Shown here piece by piece: positions 22,175-32,039 of a DNA stretch of 64,000 nt. The stretch comes from Blastomussa wellsi (Eukaryota > Cnidaria > Anthozoa > Scleractinia > Plerogyridae), in the NCBI GenBank assembly GCA_947652115.1, contig OX393570.1, positions 15,210,964 to 15,274,963 of the forward strand, in the 5' to 3' direction. Both the position numbers and the translations under genes were made by a program. The notes beneath the pieces were generated by a model, which saw only the letters and a list, made by a program, of their open reading frames with translations, ran no database searches and was not told the origin of the DNA. Each line of letters begins with the position of its first letter. Positions within the stretch are counted from its first letter, which is position 1.

Positions 22175-23135
22175 CTTAGTCTTTGCAAAGTGTCCCCGTA
22201 CATTCGTTACTTCTACTTGACTTTGCAAAGCCTCTATTTGTCTTTCCTGTTTCTCCACCGTGCGTGAAGCTTTACCCACCTCTTCCTGTAATTCAACGTT
22301 TTGAAGGTATCGTGCTGCTGGACCCTGCTGTGGAGCAGCGAAACAGGCATATTAATAAATCCCCCCCATATTAATAAATCCCCTTGACCCAGACAGACAT
22401 GTTTTATTTGGAGTCTTATACAGTAAATAGTATCTCGACTATGGATTCCAAATAATTAAAATATTACGAACAACAAAAATATACATGACCCATGTTTGGG
22501 TATAGTTTGGGCATAGGGATGCCGCTGGAGGTCTGAAATTCTGACCCTGTTTAGGACAAAATAACGCGTCAAACAACTACCCTGTTTAGGACAAAGGAAA
22601 ACGCTTTTTATACTATAGCGCAAACGCAAGTCTTGAAGCCATGTCTTGCCTTGGACGACTCCTTAATATAAATACCCTGTTTAGGACTGAGGGGGTCAAA
22701 AGCCAAGCTAAGAACGGATGAAACAATTCCGGGAAAAATTCTCAAGAGTATTCGGCAACATCGTCTCCGAATATGTTAAAGGTGTAGCACAAGAATTGCA
22801 AGGAGGCAACTAGAAAAATTTCAAGATCCAAAATTTTACGAGGGATAACGTAGGGATAACATTTGCGATCGATCGTTTGGAACCGCCATCATTCTGACCA
22901 TAACTCCTCTGCTCCCTGTGTTTGCAGCGGCATAAAAGCATGCATAATCGAGGTTTCTCGTTACAAAGAATCGACAACCTTTCATTAATAACCAGGAGCA
23001 TTTCAAATGCAATTCACTCAATTAGAAAAAACAGATTGAGGACTGTGCGACTGCGGCTGAAATTGAAATAAGTTATAATAAGTATAAATTACCTTTTTCA
23101 TGGTTCGTTCGCTTTGATAAAGTCTCGGAACTTCA
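22175..23135 (-). CDS. Two internal exons of a coiled-coil protein
   Basis: Exon 23135-23093 (acceptor TTCCAG, donor AAAAAG|GTAATT) encodes EVPRLYQSERTMKK. Exon 22327-22175 (acceptor CTCCACAG) encodes 51 codons, QGPAARYLQNVELQEEVGKA ... RQIEALQSQVEV ... GHFAKTK. The donor AAG|GTTGGT is weak. The first exon starts after a split codon (one base), both meet in phase 0, and no stop occurs. Heptad-like spacing of L/V/I with E/Q/K gives a coiled coil. Both ends of the gene are missing. It may be a gene separate from the SAM gene, which has its own ATG at 20468. The protein family is not recognised. Confidence 0.45.
22361..22470 (-). repeat. LINE 3' end with GACAGACATGTTTTATTTGG motif, copy 1
   Basis: CAGACAGACATGTTTTATTT...GACTATGGATTCCAAATAA matches 27288-27395. 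On the - strand this would be a retroposon 3' terminus with a (CTGT)n tail. In the intron of the coiled-coil gene, just upstream of its 22327 acceptor. Confidence 0.55.
22545..22692. repeat. ACCCTGTTTAGGAC repeat, three copies
   Basis: ACCCTGTTTAGGACA at about 22545 and 22580 and ACCCTGTTTAGGACT at about 22674. Probably one small interspersed element with internal repeats. Confidence 0.55.
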
Positions 23136-23310
23136 CTGGAATGGAAAACAACTTGCAGCTGCCACTCTCACTACTTCCAGCATTATATTTATGTCAGTCT
23201 CATCGCGTGACATTCTCAGAAATACAGGAATTTGATTACGTACTGCAAAGGGACTTTCCCTTAGTAAACGATGATAAGTCAAAGACTACTGAAAGGCTGA
23301 AACAACGTGA

Positions 23311-23542
23311 TATATTTTGAGCAATATTTCGGCTGGCCAGACCAGCCTTCTTCAGGTTTTTAGATGTTACTAATTTTTTTAACATGAAATTGCAATGTTA
23401 TATTATGGTGGTGTCGCAATACGGAAATTACGTATACCATAATATACCATAATATAATATTGAAATTTCATGTTAAAAAATTAGTAACATCTAAGCCTGA
23501 AGTTGGCTGGTCTGGCCAGCCGAAATATTGTTCAAAATATAT
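23311..23542. mobile_element. Foldback element with ~100-bp inverted arms
   Basis: The left arm ATATTTTGAGCAATATTTCG...TTAGATGTTACTAATTTTTT is mirrored to 23542 with very few differences, and the unpaired centre is about 40 bases. Contains GGCTGGCCAGACCAGCC near each end, itself palindromic. Confidence 0.8.
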
Positions 23543-23563
23543 GGAGGATATTACGGGGGCGAG

Positions 23564-23669
23564 AAGATATGAATTTTATGTTCGAGTGGCAAGAACAATA
23601 TCTCACGAGTGAGCGCAGCGAACGAGTAAGATATTGTTCTTACCACGAGAACATAAAATTCATATCTTT
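23564..23669. repeat. 106-bp palindrome around AAGAACAATATCTCAC
   Basis: Left AAGATATGAATTTTATGTTC is the inverse of the right end GAACATAAAATTCATATCTT. Centre GAGTGAGCGCAGCGAACGAGT. Confidence 0.75.
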
Positions 23670-24550
23670 GAGCTAACGTGTAATTTTCTTTTTATTATAT
23701 AGACAAGAAAACAAACTGAATCTTGCAATTTAACTTCTGAGGGGAGGCAAACGAACAGTGCCGAAAAAAATTCACGCACGTTACGAGAGCAGAAACATGG
23801 AGAAAAAAATATCATGCACGAACATGCACCGAGAGAAAATTTCATGTGTTGGAAAGGGTTTGAAACAAATTCCCGCCTGTAACTAAATCACTCGACAAAT
23901 GAAGACTGCAGAACACCCTGTTCCAGCCTCTTGGTAGTTGTTAAAGGCTAACTGCAGACTGCCAAGAAAGATGACATGAATGAATATTTCTGCCAAATGA
24001 AAAATACTGTGACAGCAGCAATTTTGGTACCAAAACATGGGGGGGCGCGCCCTCTCCTCCACCCCCTCTCTCGAATTTTCGTTTGGGGGCTGCAGTCCCA
24101 ATGGTAATCCAAGTTAAGCCCTGTCATACAGCAACTCAACCAAGAAAACAAAATACTCTTATGCATTCCAAAGTGACCCCAACCTGCCGACTAAATTGTT
24201 TTAAAGAAGCACTTGAACGAACCCAAACAGTACTTCAGTGGGACATGAACGGAAGGTTGAAATCAGTTTTGCTGAGAGGTACTTTATTACCACTCACTTG
24301 CGTGTTGCTTCCTGACAATGCACCAGAACGGCCATTAATTTCGTTCAACAGTTGAATACTCCCCAGGTATCTATTATTTTTGGCATGGTCTCCAATTCAA
24401 GGAGGACACGGAAGTGTAGATCGACACTGGAAACTATTTTTGGCCCATTTTTTGAATACTCAATGGAACCTGCAAGGGCATGTATATTCACGGATATTGC
24501 GCACCGCTAAATTCGAGACTCGACACCTGCTCCTTTCATTTGGTGCAGCC
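23670..24550. other. Intergenic, no gene recognised
   Basis: Several short open frames but none with a domain or splice context. Ends at the signal-peptide-like ATG of the endonuclease pseudogene. Confidence 0.4.
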
Positions 24551-25671
24551 ATGGCCAGGTTTTTTGCAATCATGATATTCACATTTGTTAATTTTACACT
24601 TGTTGAAATAATGGGATAGTCGAGCTGTAGTACCGCAGGTACAGCTGGGTTAACAGGCTGCGAATGTAACTTCCTTGGTGCCTGTGACGCTCGCGGAAAC
24701 AAAAATCCTGGCTTGAAGATATCGAACCACTTTCCTCAAGGTTTAGAACGATACGCTGATGTCAAGAACGCTCGATCTGGACGAAACTTGGCATTTTTAT
24801 GTGAGGGCAATTCAGTCGCCATACTGTACGACTGCAATAAGCGAATTCCACTATATGCAGCAACAATTATTAGCGGGAATCGATTATCTGCGGCGCCAGG
24901 CAAGCGACCAAAGGGAAAGGATGGTACATTTCGAGAAAGCGGGACGGGATTGGAGAAGCGTTTTCAGCAGAACACACATGATTACGAATTGGCTCTTCAA
25001 CGGCAAATTAGGTATAGAACAAAGCGAAAAACAGACATAGTTGATAATGACTGGTTCAAAGCAAGGTACCCGAAAACTAAGCCATCGTTGTCTACTGGAT
25101 ATAAAGTAGCCATGCACAGGGGACATATGATAGCATCCCAGTACGGAATTGGGGATTATGCCAAAAAAGTACAGACTTTTGTTTACACTAACGCTGTTCC
25201 ACAGTTCGGAGTTTTTAATTCAGATGCGTGGAAAACTTGCGAATCCCGGCTCATTCGGTGGGGTCAAGTTATCTGTTTAAGGAGGGAGACACTGAAAGGG
25301 CACGAAATGTTCAGATGTTCGTTGTAGTCGGAGCGATTCCATCAACTTTTTATGGTCCCTCAAAGACGAGATTCTTTGGCAGCGGTGGATTCAGTGACTA
25401 CCAAGATGATTCGACGTTTCGTGTAAACTTTCCTACAGAGATGTGGACAGCTTCGTGCTGCACTTATGAGTACACTAAGGACGGACGAACTTACTCTGGC
25501 ACCAAGAGTACAGCATTCTGGAGAGAAAACGTCCCTGGAAAGTATCCATGTAAGAGAATAGACGTGGTTTCGTTGGAAGAAAAGCTAACGCCGCGGGGAG
25601 AAAAACGAATAAATTTGTTTCCGTCCTGCAATGAATGCAAGAGTAAAGGCAACTATGAAATATTGCCATGA
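24551..25671 (+). pseudogene. Secreted DNA/RNA non-specific endonuclease, broken by a stop and a frameshift
   Basis: The ATG at 24551 starts a hydrophobic leader (MARFFAIMIFTFVNFTLVEI), then an in-frame TAG at 24617. The same frame continues open: a Cys-rich start (LTGCECNFLGACD), the NS-endonuclease core and the catalytic-type motif HRGHMIASQYG at about 25110-25140, where the family uses a DRGH/HRGH histidine and a metal site. The frame is lost by one base between about 25245 and 25290. The C-terminal part resumes as FVVVGAIPSTFYGPS, FSDYQDDSTFRVNFP and MWTASCC to a stop at 25669-25671. The two lesions sit at places where homologues are continuous, so this is a decayed or misassembled copy of a secreted endonuclease gene, single-exon as seen. 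Expressed homologues are expected elsewhere in the genome. Confidence 0.8.
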
Positions 25672-25952
25672 CCATGTGTGAATGTATGTATGTGTTTGCA
25701 AGGTTCTGGTAAAAAGTTGTAGTCAGGAAGAGGCGTAAAGATCAATTCATGTTGTACAAGACCTGTGCTTCTTTGTACATTTGCTAGGGATTGGACAAAT
25801 TATCCGAGAAAGTAGATTTGGTTGGCATCTGCGTTACTATAGCAATAAATCAATGAATGATTTATGACGATGACGTCATAAATTTTGAATATCAAAATCG
25901 AGACCCAAACTTTTAAAACGATTCATAGTCCCTCGTATAGTATACTTGTATG
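25672..25952. other. Intergenic, no feature seen
   Basis: AT-rich; nothing recognisable. Confidence 0.35.
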
Positions 25953-26608
25953 AGGGTCCTGAAGGGGTAAAATGGGAACTGGGATTGGCCTGTTTTTGCA
26001 ATGGGAAAATGAGATTTGGGTGACTGGGACTGGGATTTGGTCACTGAGAATGGGAAACGAATGCCAAAAAATGGGAATGGGATAAGTATCTTTTACCCAT
26101 GACCAGGGGAGGCGCAGTGGCCTAATGGTTAGTGCGCTCGACTCCGGATCGGACGGTCCGGGTTCGAGCCTCTAGCCGGGGCACTGCGTTGTGTTCTTGG
26201 GCAAGACACTTTACTCTCACAGTGCCTCTTTTCACCCAGGTGTATAAATGGGTACTGGCGAATTTACTGCTGGGGGGTAACCCTGCGATGGACTAGCATC
26301 CTATCCAGGAGTAGAAATACTCTCTGTCGCTTCATGCTACAGAAACCGGGATAAGCTCCGGCCTGATGGGCCACTAGGACCGACTGCAGACTTACCTTAC
26401 CCATGACCAGGCGAGATTTTTGCGTCTTTGTTGTGCCATATTTTGAAGCGATACGAAGTATGCACTGCCAAATATGTATAACACTGGGATTTTTTCTGAA
26501 TTCTGCTAGACTGCTAGTGGGAATGGGATTTGAACACTGGGAAGTGGGATTTGGAAAAAAATGGGCTGGGAAATGGGATTGGTACCCCCCCCCCTTCAGG
26601 ACCCTCTT
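25953..26608. mobile_element. Element with inverted ends GAGGGTCCTGAAGGGG, interrupted by a SINE
   Basis: Left GAGGGTCCTGAAGGGG and right CCCCTTCAGGACCCTC. Interior is built of ATGGGAATGGGATTTG-like units. Removal of the SINE at 26108-26396 and one target copy leaves about 350 bp. Confidence 0.7.
26108..26396 (+). mobile_element. tRNA-headed SINE family S, full-length copy with 15-bp target duplication
   Basis: Head GAGGCGCAGTGGCCTAATGG with box B GGTTCGAGCC, body GCACTGCGTTGTGTTCTTGG, and a 3' part ending CGACTGCAGACTTACC. The flanks 26093-26107 and 26397-26411 are identical (TTACCCATGACCAGG), the mark of LINE-machinery retroposition. Reference copy for those at 10379, 17511, 33476, 53392 and 60027. 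Confidence 0.9.
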
Positions 26609-27285
26609 GTAACTCTTCAAGACTGCAAAAGTTATGAGAGTGTTTCAAAGATATTGCATTGAATATTTTGAAGAATATTGATTAATAAAAGTGATTTCCT
26701 GACAGATAAAAACAGTCTCTTCATACCTTAGGCATAGAACTAAATTCCTTGAAGGTTTCACCCACGACTCGCCAACTATTGAGTTAAATGAACTCAACTC
26801 GGATATTTTTGTTTACAGTTCCGCGGTTGTAATCGCCAATGATAGAAAACGATTATGTAGCGTTGAAAAGATGATAAGCTTTAGAATCGACTGAGTTGGT
26901 TGTAGAACTTATGCAAGGAAATAACTGGCTTTCCTAAATTGCTAAAAAAATATTGGCGAAAATATGTTTTCGCTGTCTGAACGAAATTACATCGGCAGGT
27001 TTTCTCATCTTCCGCAAGGGCGGTTATCAGGAGCAGGTGCACCACTAAGGAATGACGTAATTGATGGGTGACGTAAGCAGAATGCTAGTGATATTAGAAA
27101 ATCGCAGGTCAAGAAGTGGGGGATGGGGGGCACCTCTGTCCCCTCCCTAGATCCGCCCCTGCCCCGTGAATCCTATGGTGCTTTTCGTCTTCTTTCAGCA
27201 GAGTTTGTTATAAATGTAAATGAATAGACCTTTTCAATTACAATGGTTTCCTTTACCTTAAAGGGACACAGTCAGCTGGTGCAGA
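26609..27285. other. Intergenic, no feature seen
   Basis: No gene or clear repeat structure. Confidence 0.35.
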
Positions 27286-27400
27286 CAGACAGACAGACAT
27301 GTTTTATTTGGAGTCTAATACAATAAATAGTATTTCGACTATGGATTCCAAATAACTACAAATTAGGAACAACAAAAATATATATGTGCATTAGACACCA
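27286..27400 (-). repeat. LINE 3' end with (CAGA)n tail, copy 2
   Basis: (CAGA)4 followed by CATGTTTTATTTGGAGTC...GGATTCCAAATAACTAC, similar to 22361-22470. Confidence 0.6.
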
Positions 27401-28004
27401 TTTCATAAGTTAATTTAATTTACATATCACATTTTATCGCGATCCCCACTGTTTTAACCAAATATTAATATGATAAAATAATATCATAGGATGAGCAAAA
27501 GCCCACTCAAAAACAGGTTTTCAGTGAGCGATTGAAAATCGAGTGAAACACTGGGAAGATTGAAGCAGATTTCTAGATGTACTCGACGCGTACCTTTGAT
27601 TTCAGGTCGAGGTAAACATTTTTTAAAGTAAGAAAACTAGTGTCCAGGTCAGCGCGGTCCCAAAGCTGACTGTGTAACATGCATGAGTTGGCTATTTATG
27701 CCTTGAATTGATTTTCTTTTTCTATCTTTCATTTTCTTGATTTCATTTGATTTTCTTTTTACCGTGAGTTTATTTTTTTCTGCGAGTTGATTTTCTTTAT
27801 CGTGAGTTGATTTTGTCCTGTCGCAAGATAATTTATGCCGTGAGCCTATTCATCTTGCACCTGAGGGTAACCACACTTTCAACGTTTTGCCTGCTTATTG
27901 AACAGAACGGAGAAATTAAGCCCACTAGAAAAAATAAATTCGAAACTCTTCTTTTTAGGCCGTTACGTTTTTATGACAGCTTCGTGTTAGAGCGTTTGTA
28001 TCCC
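27401..28004. other. Intergenic, TTTTCTTT-rich repeats
   Basis: Four loose copies of GTGAGTTGATTTTCTTT-like sequence at 27708-27815, otherwise featureless. Confidence 0.35.
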
Positions 28005-28085
28005 TTCTCGTCCCCAGAGCCGCCTGTCCCTCTTAGCCGGCTGGGTCTGTGCACGAGGAACAAGTGGCTCTGGGGACAAGAATGG
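28005..28085. repeat. TCGTCCCCAGAGCC foldback, copy
   Basis: TTCTCGTCCCCAGAGCCGCC and inverse CAAGTGGCTCTGGGGACAAG. Same family as the arms of the 15921 palindrome and 29058-29138. Confidence 0.8.
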
Positions 28086-28293
28086 TTTGTATCATAATCG
28101 CAAAGGACATGGATTTGAATCCAGTTGGAAGCTGCTTTTCGTACCTTTCGTTTCTAAGCAACATGACTTTTTTGCGCGATTGCTTTCGGAGTGCAACTTG
28201 ACACTGAAATTATTCGGACACTCCTCGACTGCTGCGACAACGATTTGCCAAAACTGACTCTTATTCTCCGAGCAAGACTCGACAAACGAGAGA

Positions 28294-28297
<4 letters not shown>

Positions 28298-28352
<55 letters not shown>

Positions 28353-28679
28353 ATCTTTATTTCAACACGATCAATTCATCAGCAATATGTACACTAAAAA
28401 TAATTACAATAAAAATATTTAAAATTCAAACTAAAAACTGTATAACGCTAAAAGCTGTTTTCCGTGAATGCCGTGCGTTAGACTTAAAGAATGTCATTGA
28501 TCTTACGTTTGAATACCCCCAGAGACTCTGTGTTCCTTATACAATATGGTAGACTGTTCCATAATGTGGCGCCATTGTAGCTAAAGCTTTTCCGGTAATA
28601 ATTAGTGAAAATGTATGACCTGCGTATTGCACAATTTATTCTAAACGAATCACTTTGTAATTATTTATCTAACAACTTG
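28298..28679 (-). pseudogene. LINE 3' end with (TAC)n tail, reading toward the left
   Basis: On the - strand, 28650-28490 reads as a non-LTR RT C-terminus (RINCAIRRSYIFTNYYRKSF, GATLWNSLPYCIRNTE, GVFKRKINDIL stop). A 3' UTR and a trinucleotide tail follow (28298-28351 is (TAG)n on +). The 5' truncation point is close to the tRNA gene at 28680. Confidence 0.75.
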
Positions 28680-28752
28680 GCCCTCGTAGCTCAGTGGTTA
28701 GAGCACTGGTCTTGTAAACCAGGGGTCAAGAGTTCAAATCTCTTCGGGGGCT
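28680..28752 (+). tRNA. tRNA-Thr (anticodon TGT)
   Basis: 73-base cloverleaf. Acceptor GCCCTCG pairs with CGGGGGC (one G-U); D arm GCTC..GAGC; anticodon arm CTGGT-CTTGTAA-ACCAG with anticodon UGU; T arm AAGAG-TTCAAAT-CTCTT; discriminator T. Boxes A and B are intact, and a T-run (TTCTTTTCTTTT) follows for Pol III termination. No intron. The related copies at 30568 and 31917 are damaged, so this is either the functional member or a very young copy. Confidence 0.85.
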
Positions 28753-29057
28753 TCTTTTCTTTTGCCTGTGTTTTTTATTTTTATTTTCATAAAGGTGAAA
28801 AGCTGTGACCACTCTATATTTTTTCTCTTTGACCTACGCGGAAAAAGAAAATAAATTGCATGGCTGACACATCCTTCTAAATCAACCGATTACAGATACA
28901 AAATTATTTTAAAGTGTCTATATCTTCATATTGCATAAGCAAGTATTCCAATTTTTATTTTTTGGATTCCGCAACTTTTTTTGCTACAAAATAGAGCTTT
29001 GAAGTTCCCGCGTCGGCCACGCCCACACGCCCAATGAAGATGACCGCGAGCTGCTAC

Positions 29058-29138
29058 ATTCTCGTCCCCATAGCCCTTTTCGTTTCTCTTAGCCGGCAGG
29101 GCCTTGGCACGAAAAACGAAGGGCTCTGGGGACATACG
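29058..29138. repeat. TCGTCCCCAGAGCC foldback, copy
   Basis: CATTCTCGTCCCCATAGCCC and inverse GGGCTCTGGGGACATACG. A further half-copy at 29303-29325 (CGTATGTCTCCAGAGCCCTC) suggests a larger arrangement 29058-29325. Confidence 0.7.
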
Positions 29139-29392
29139 ATTTTCAAAAAAATTCGAATTTTCTTTATTGGCTGTTGAGAACAAAGAAATCTTAAACGGAA
29201 GTGAAGATGTTCGCCGGCCGCCTTATTACAACACAAAACATGTAGAACCATCAATGCTATATACATGAAGTCCGGAAGTCCTAGAATCTCGGACTTGAAA
29301 TCGTATGTCTCCAGAGCCCTCCTTTTAATCGCTTTTGGCCTTGTAGACACTTTAACGTGATTTCAGCAAAATTTCATTGCGGGCCCAAGAGA

Positions 29393-29550
29393 GGCCCGCA
29401 ACACTAATCTAGACAGTGACCAGCGGATACAAGAGGGACATTTAAACCGGAAGTTGAGGGCCCGCAACACTAATCTTGACAGCGACCAGCGGATCGCGTA
29501 TCACGCTTGCGCACCACGTTTATAAGAGGGACATTTAAACCGGAAGTTGA
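29393..29550. repeat. Imperfect tandem duplication, ~70-90-bp units
   Basis: GGCCCGCAACACTAATCT... to GGACATTTAAACCGGAAGTTGA occurs twice (29393-29456 and 29460-29550). The second unit carries about 27 extra bases (CGCGTATCACGCTTGCGCACCACGTTTA, split by the duplication). Confidence 0.75.
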
Positions 29551-29643
29551 AAATTTTCTTCTTCCACCAAGAATGATTAGAATGCGAAAAATGCGTCAAT
29601 CACGTGCTTTTTCCGGCTGGTTTTGGCCGGAACGGGAATTCTA

Positions 29644-30297
29644 GGGGCGCGTTCCATTCGACAAAAATCTCCGAAAATTCCGGTTCAAAATCGAATGGAA
29701 CAGAAATTTTCCGGAAATTCATTTCAAAAATGTCGGTCAACCTCTCAAGGTTGTCCACTTTCCCGGAAAATTGGAAATTCCGGAAATTTTCTGTTCCATT
29801 GAACATTTCCAGTCAGTTTCGTTTCTGAAGCTGCCGGATAGAGCTCTCTTGAAGACCCTAAAGTCACAAAAGATGACTGCGAGAGGCTTTTACCCAACGT
29901 GGTGTATGTTTCTTCGTCTCACGCGACTAAAAAGAATTTCCTTGACATGTTTCGATATCAGCGGCGATAACTTTTGTTCGAGTATTCGTCCAATTTGTGA
30001 GAGAGAAGTTCGTATGTTTCTTCTGCCCATATTTCGAACGATTGACCTCAAAATAATTCTAAACAAAGGTAAGTTTACTTCTCCTTTTGAAGCAGCCCGC
30101 TGGTTTTACTCTGCCCTCGTTGTTCTGCAGGATATTTTCTGTTAACTTGTAAAATCGTTGAGTAACAAGCAAGAGTCGGACTACAAACGCGCCATTTTGA
30201 CGTGACCGGTTCGTTCAAGTGGAAAATACCGTTCCTTTCGGCACGCGGAAATTTCGGAAATTTAAACCGGAAATTTTGGTCGAATGGAACGCGCCCT
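29644..30297. mobile_element. DNA element with TIR GGGCGCGTTCCATTCGA
   Basis: Left GGGCGCGTTCCATTCGACAA and right inverse GGGCGCGTTCCATTCGACCA, both followed by AAAAT(C/T)TCCG..TCCGGTT. About 650 bp. The interior open frame (29771-30145, +) has no domain that I recognise. Flanked by CTAG-like sequence on both sides. Confidence 0.75.
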
Positions 30298-30476
30298 AGG
30301 GCTCTCTCCTCCACAGAGGCTCTAGGGTGTTTTTTTCGGGTAGGGAGAATCCGCTGAGCGATGATTCAATCGACTTTGTGCCTGCACTCACCTCGCACAG
30401 CGGATAATCTGCACTCACCTCGCACAGTGGATAACGAACGTTCGAACCTCTGTGGAGGAGAGAGATTCTAGGGGTG
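30298..30476. mobile_element. MITE with inverted CTCTCTCCTCCACAGAGG
   Basis: CTCTCTCCTCCACAGAGGCT at the left, CCTCTGTGGAGGAGAGAGAT at the right. Contains a direct repeat, GCACTCACCTCGCACAG(C/T)GGATAA, at about 30385 and 30410. Confidence 0.7.
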
Positions 30477-30567
30477 GTTTTCGCTCGGCCGGTTTCGGGC
30501 GGCACGGGAGCCAATGTAAGCCCGCACTTTCTAACCTGTGGTTACCACTAGTTTATTAATGATATAT

Positions 30568-30642
30568 ACCTTCGTATCTCAGTGGTTCTAGCACTGGTCT
30601 CAAAATCCAGGGATCAAGAATCACAAATCTGTTCGGGGGCTT
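30568..30642 (+). pseudogene. Decayed tRNA-Thr relative, copy 2
   Basis: CTTCGTATCTCAGTGGTTCTAGCACTGG...GTTCGGGGGCTTT aligns with the 28680 tRNA but has insertions and an altered anticodon loop (CTCAAAA). Confidence 0.65.
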
Positions 30643-31068
30643 TCTTTAACTTGTTAGATCTAGAATTTTTGTATTGATAATGAAATGATGGTTTAGGGAA
30701 GACATTTGTTTACAAAAATCATTTTTGTCATTTAAATTGCCAAGAAGTTAATTAAAAGAGCTGTTTGTTTCACCAGCCAATAGCTCTCTGGTTGGCACAT
30801 TATTAATAACAATGGGTGCTATTCCGCGCGTTTGTTATTTGTTCTAATTGCTGGCTGGGAAAAAGTTATGGATCATGTCCTGGAAAAATAAAGAACAGAT
30901 AAATTTTTCCAGCAACACTCAAGAAAACCTGTGAATGTTTTAATATCATATATTTTCATTCATTTGGGTAAAAGAATGCACTCTGCCTGAGTTTCTCCGG
31001 TTGGTGCTTCTGCATGGAAGGAAACGGGAAAAAGTAAATGACCTGCCTATTGCACAATTTATTCTAAA

Positions 31069-31862
31069 TGTATCAGTCAAATCGAAGCTTCAACATCCCC
31101 CCGGGCTTTCCCCGGGCATTTGACGCCCTTGCCTTTGCCGGGGGTGGGGAATTTGAACGTCAGCCTCGATTTCATGTCACTTGTCCCTGCACTACGCGAA
31201 AAGCCAAATATTCGGGCCAGAATTCGCTCGAATACGAGTCGGTACACGCCTCGTATACTGTAATTTTCCGACGTATTCTAGTACGCCTGATTCGAAATTC
31301 ACCTGGGATATCCTATTAGAATCCGGCCTGTTTTACCGTATTCAAATTGAACACTGACTCGTGAATACTGCAAGGGCACTTCACGAATTCAAATCGAATA
31401 CTCTCGAATACTCCAGCTGTACTTCACGTATAGCGTACGCCTTGAATACTCTAGGATTCGAGGCTAGACTACTCTAGAATAAATTTCATTTGGCGCAGTG
31501 CGGCGATTCCACGTGGGTTGATGAATCATGGCGGAAGCCGACATGGCGAGTCAGGAAAAGATTGCAGCTTCTTGGTGGCTAAGTGGTTGAGATTTTATCA
31601 CGTTCTCTGAGCTAAAACTGCACCGACAGATGTTAGGGTTCTGTGACAGTTTGATTACCGCGTTTGCTTTCGACTTCAGCAGCATAATAGAAGCTACTAA
31701 AAAGTTGAAACGGTAGTCTGGTCATTTATTCATTTTGCCTGGGGTGGGGGCATTTGAACGGCTTTTTGGCCCTGGGAGGGTGGAATTTGAACACAAGTTT
31801 TCCAATTCAAATGCCCGGGGTGTTTCCCAGGGGGATGTTGAAACTTCGATGTGACTGGTACA
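31069..31862. mobile_element. ~790-bp TIR element inserted in the tRNA-bearing repeat
   Basis: The left end TCAGTCAAATCGAAGCTTCA matches the inverse of the right end (CCAGTCACATCGAAGTTTCA), and both continue into ACATCCCCC. TAAATG / TAAACG flanks suggest a 6-8 base target duplication with one change. No transposase frame. Confidence 0.75.
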
Positions 31863-31916
31863 TAAACGAATCACACTACAAATTTATTTGAAATTATCGT
31901 TCTACCAACTTGGCCC

Positions 31917-31989
31917 TCGTAGCTCAGTGATTAGAACACCGGTCTTTTAATCTCAGGGCGGTAAGAGTTCAAATCTGTCTGGGGGCTGC
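31917..31989 (+). pseudogene. Decayed tRNA-Thr relative, copy 3
   Basis: GCCCTCGTAGCTCAGTGATTAGAAC...GAGTTCAAATCTGTCTGGGGGCT keeps boxes A and B, but the anticodon loop is CTTTTAA and both the anticodon and T stems have mismatches. Confidence 0.7.
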
Positions 31990-32039
31990 CTTTTTTTTCA
32001 TAAAGGTGAATTGCAAATTGTGACCACTCCATACTTTTT

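Larger units (their letters stand above)
31036..32036 (+). repeat. Second copy of the LINE-end/tRNA unit, split by a DNA transposon
   Basis: GACCTGCCTATTGCACAATTTATTCTAAA (31040-31067) and ACGAATCAC...CCAACTTGGCCCTCGTAGCTCAG (31865-31930) match the continuous 28618-28695. The sequence after the tRNA also matches (CATAAAGGTGAA...GTGACCACTC). The gap between is the inserted element 31069-31862. Confidence 0.7.

Noticed and set aside
24460..24702. Minus-strand 80-codon ORF across the endonuclease leader
   Set aside because: Antisense shadow of the signal-peptide and enzyme frame.
31917..31989. Second functional tRNA-Thr
   Set aside because: Anticodon loop and stems are altered; kept only as a pseudogene.
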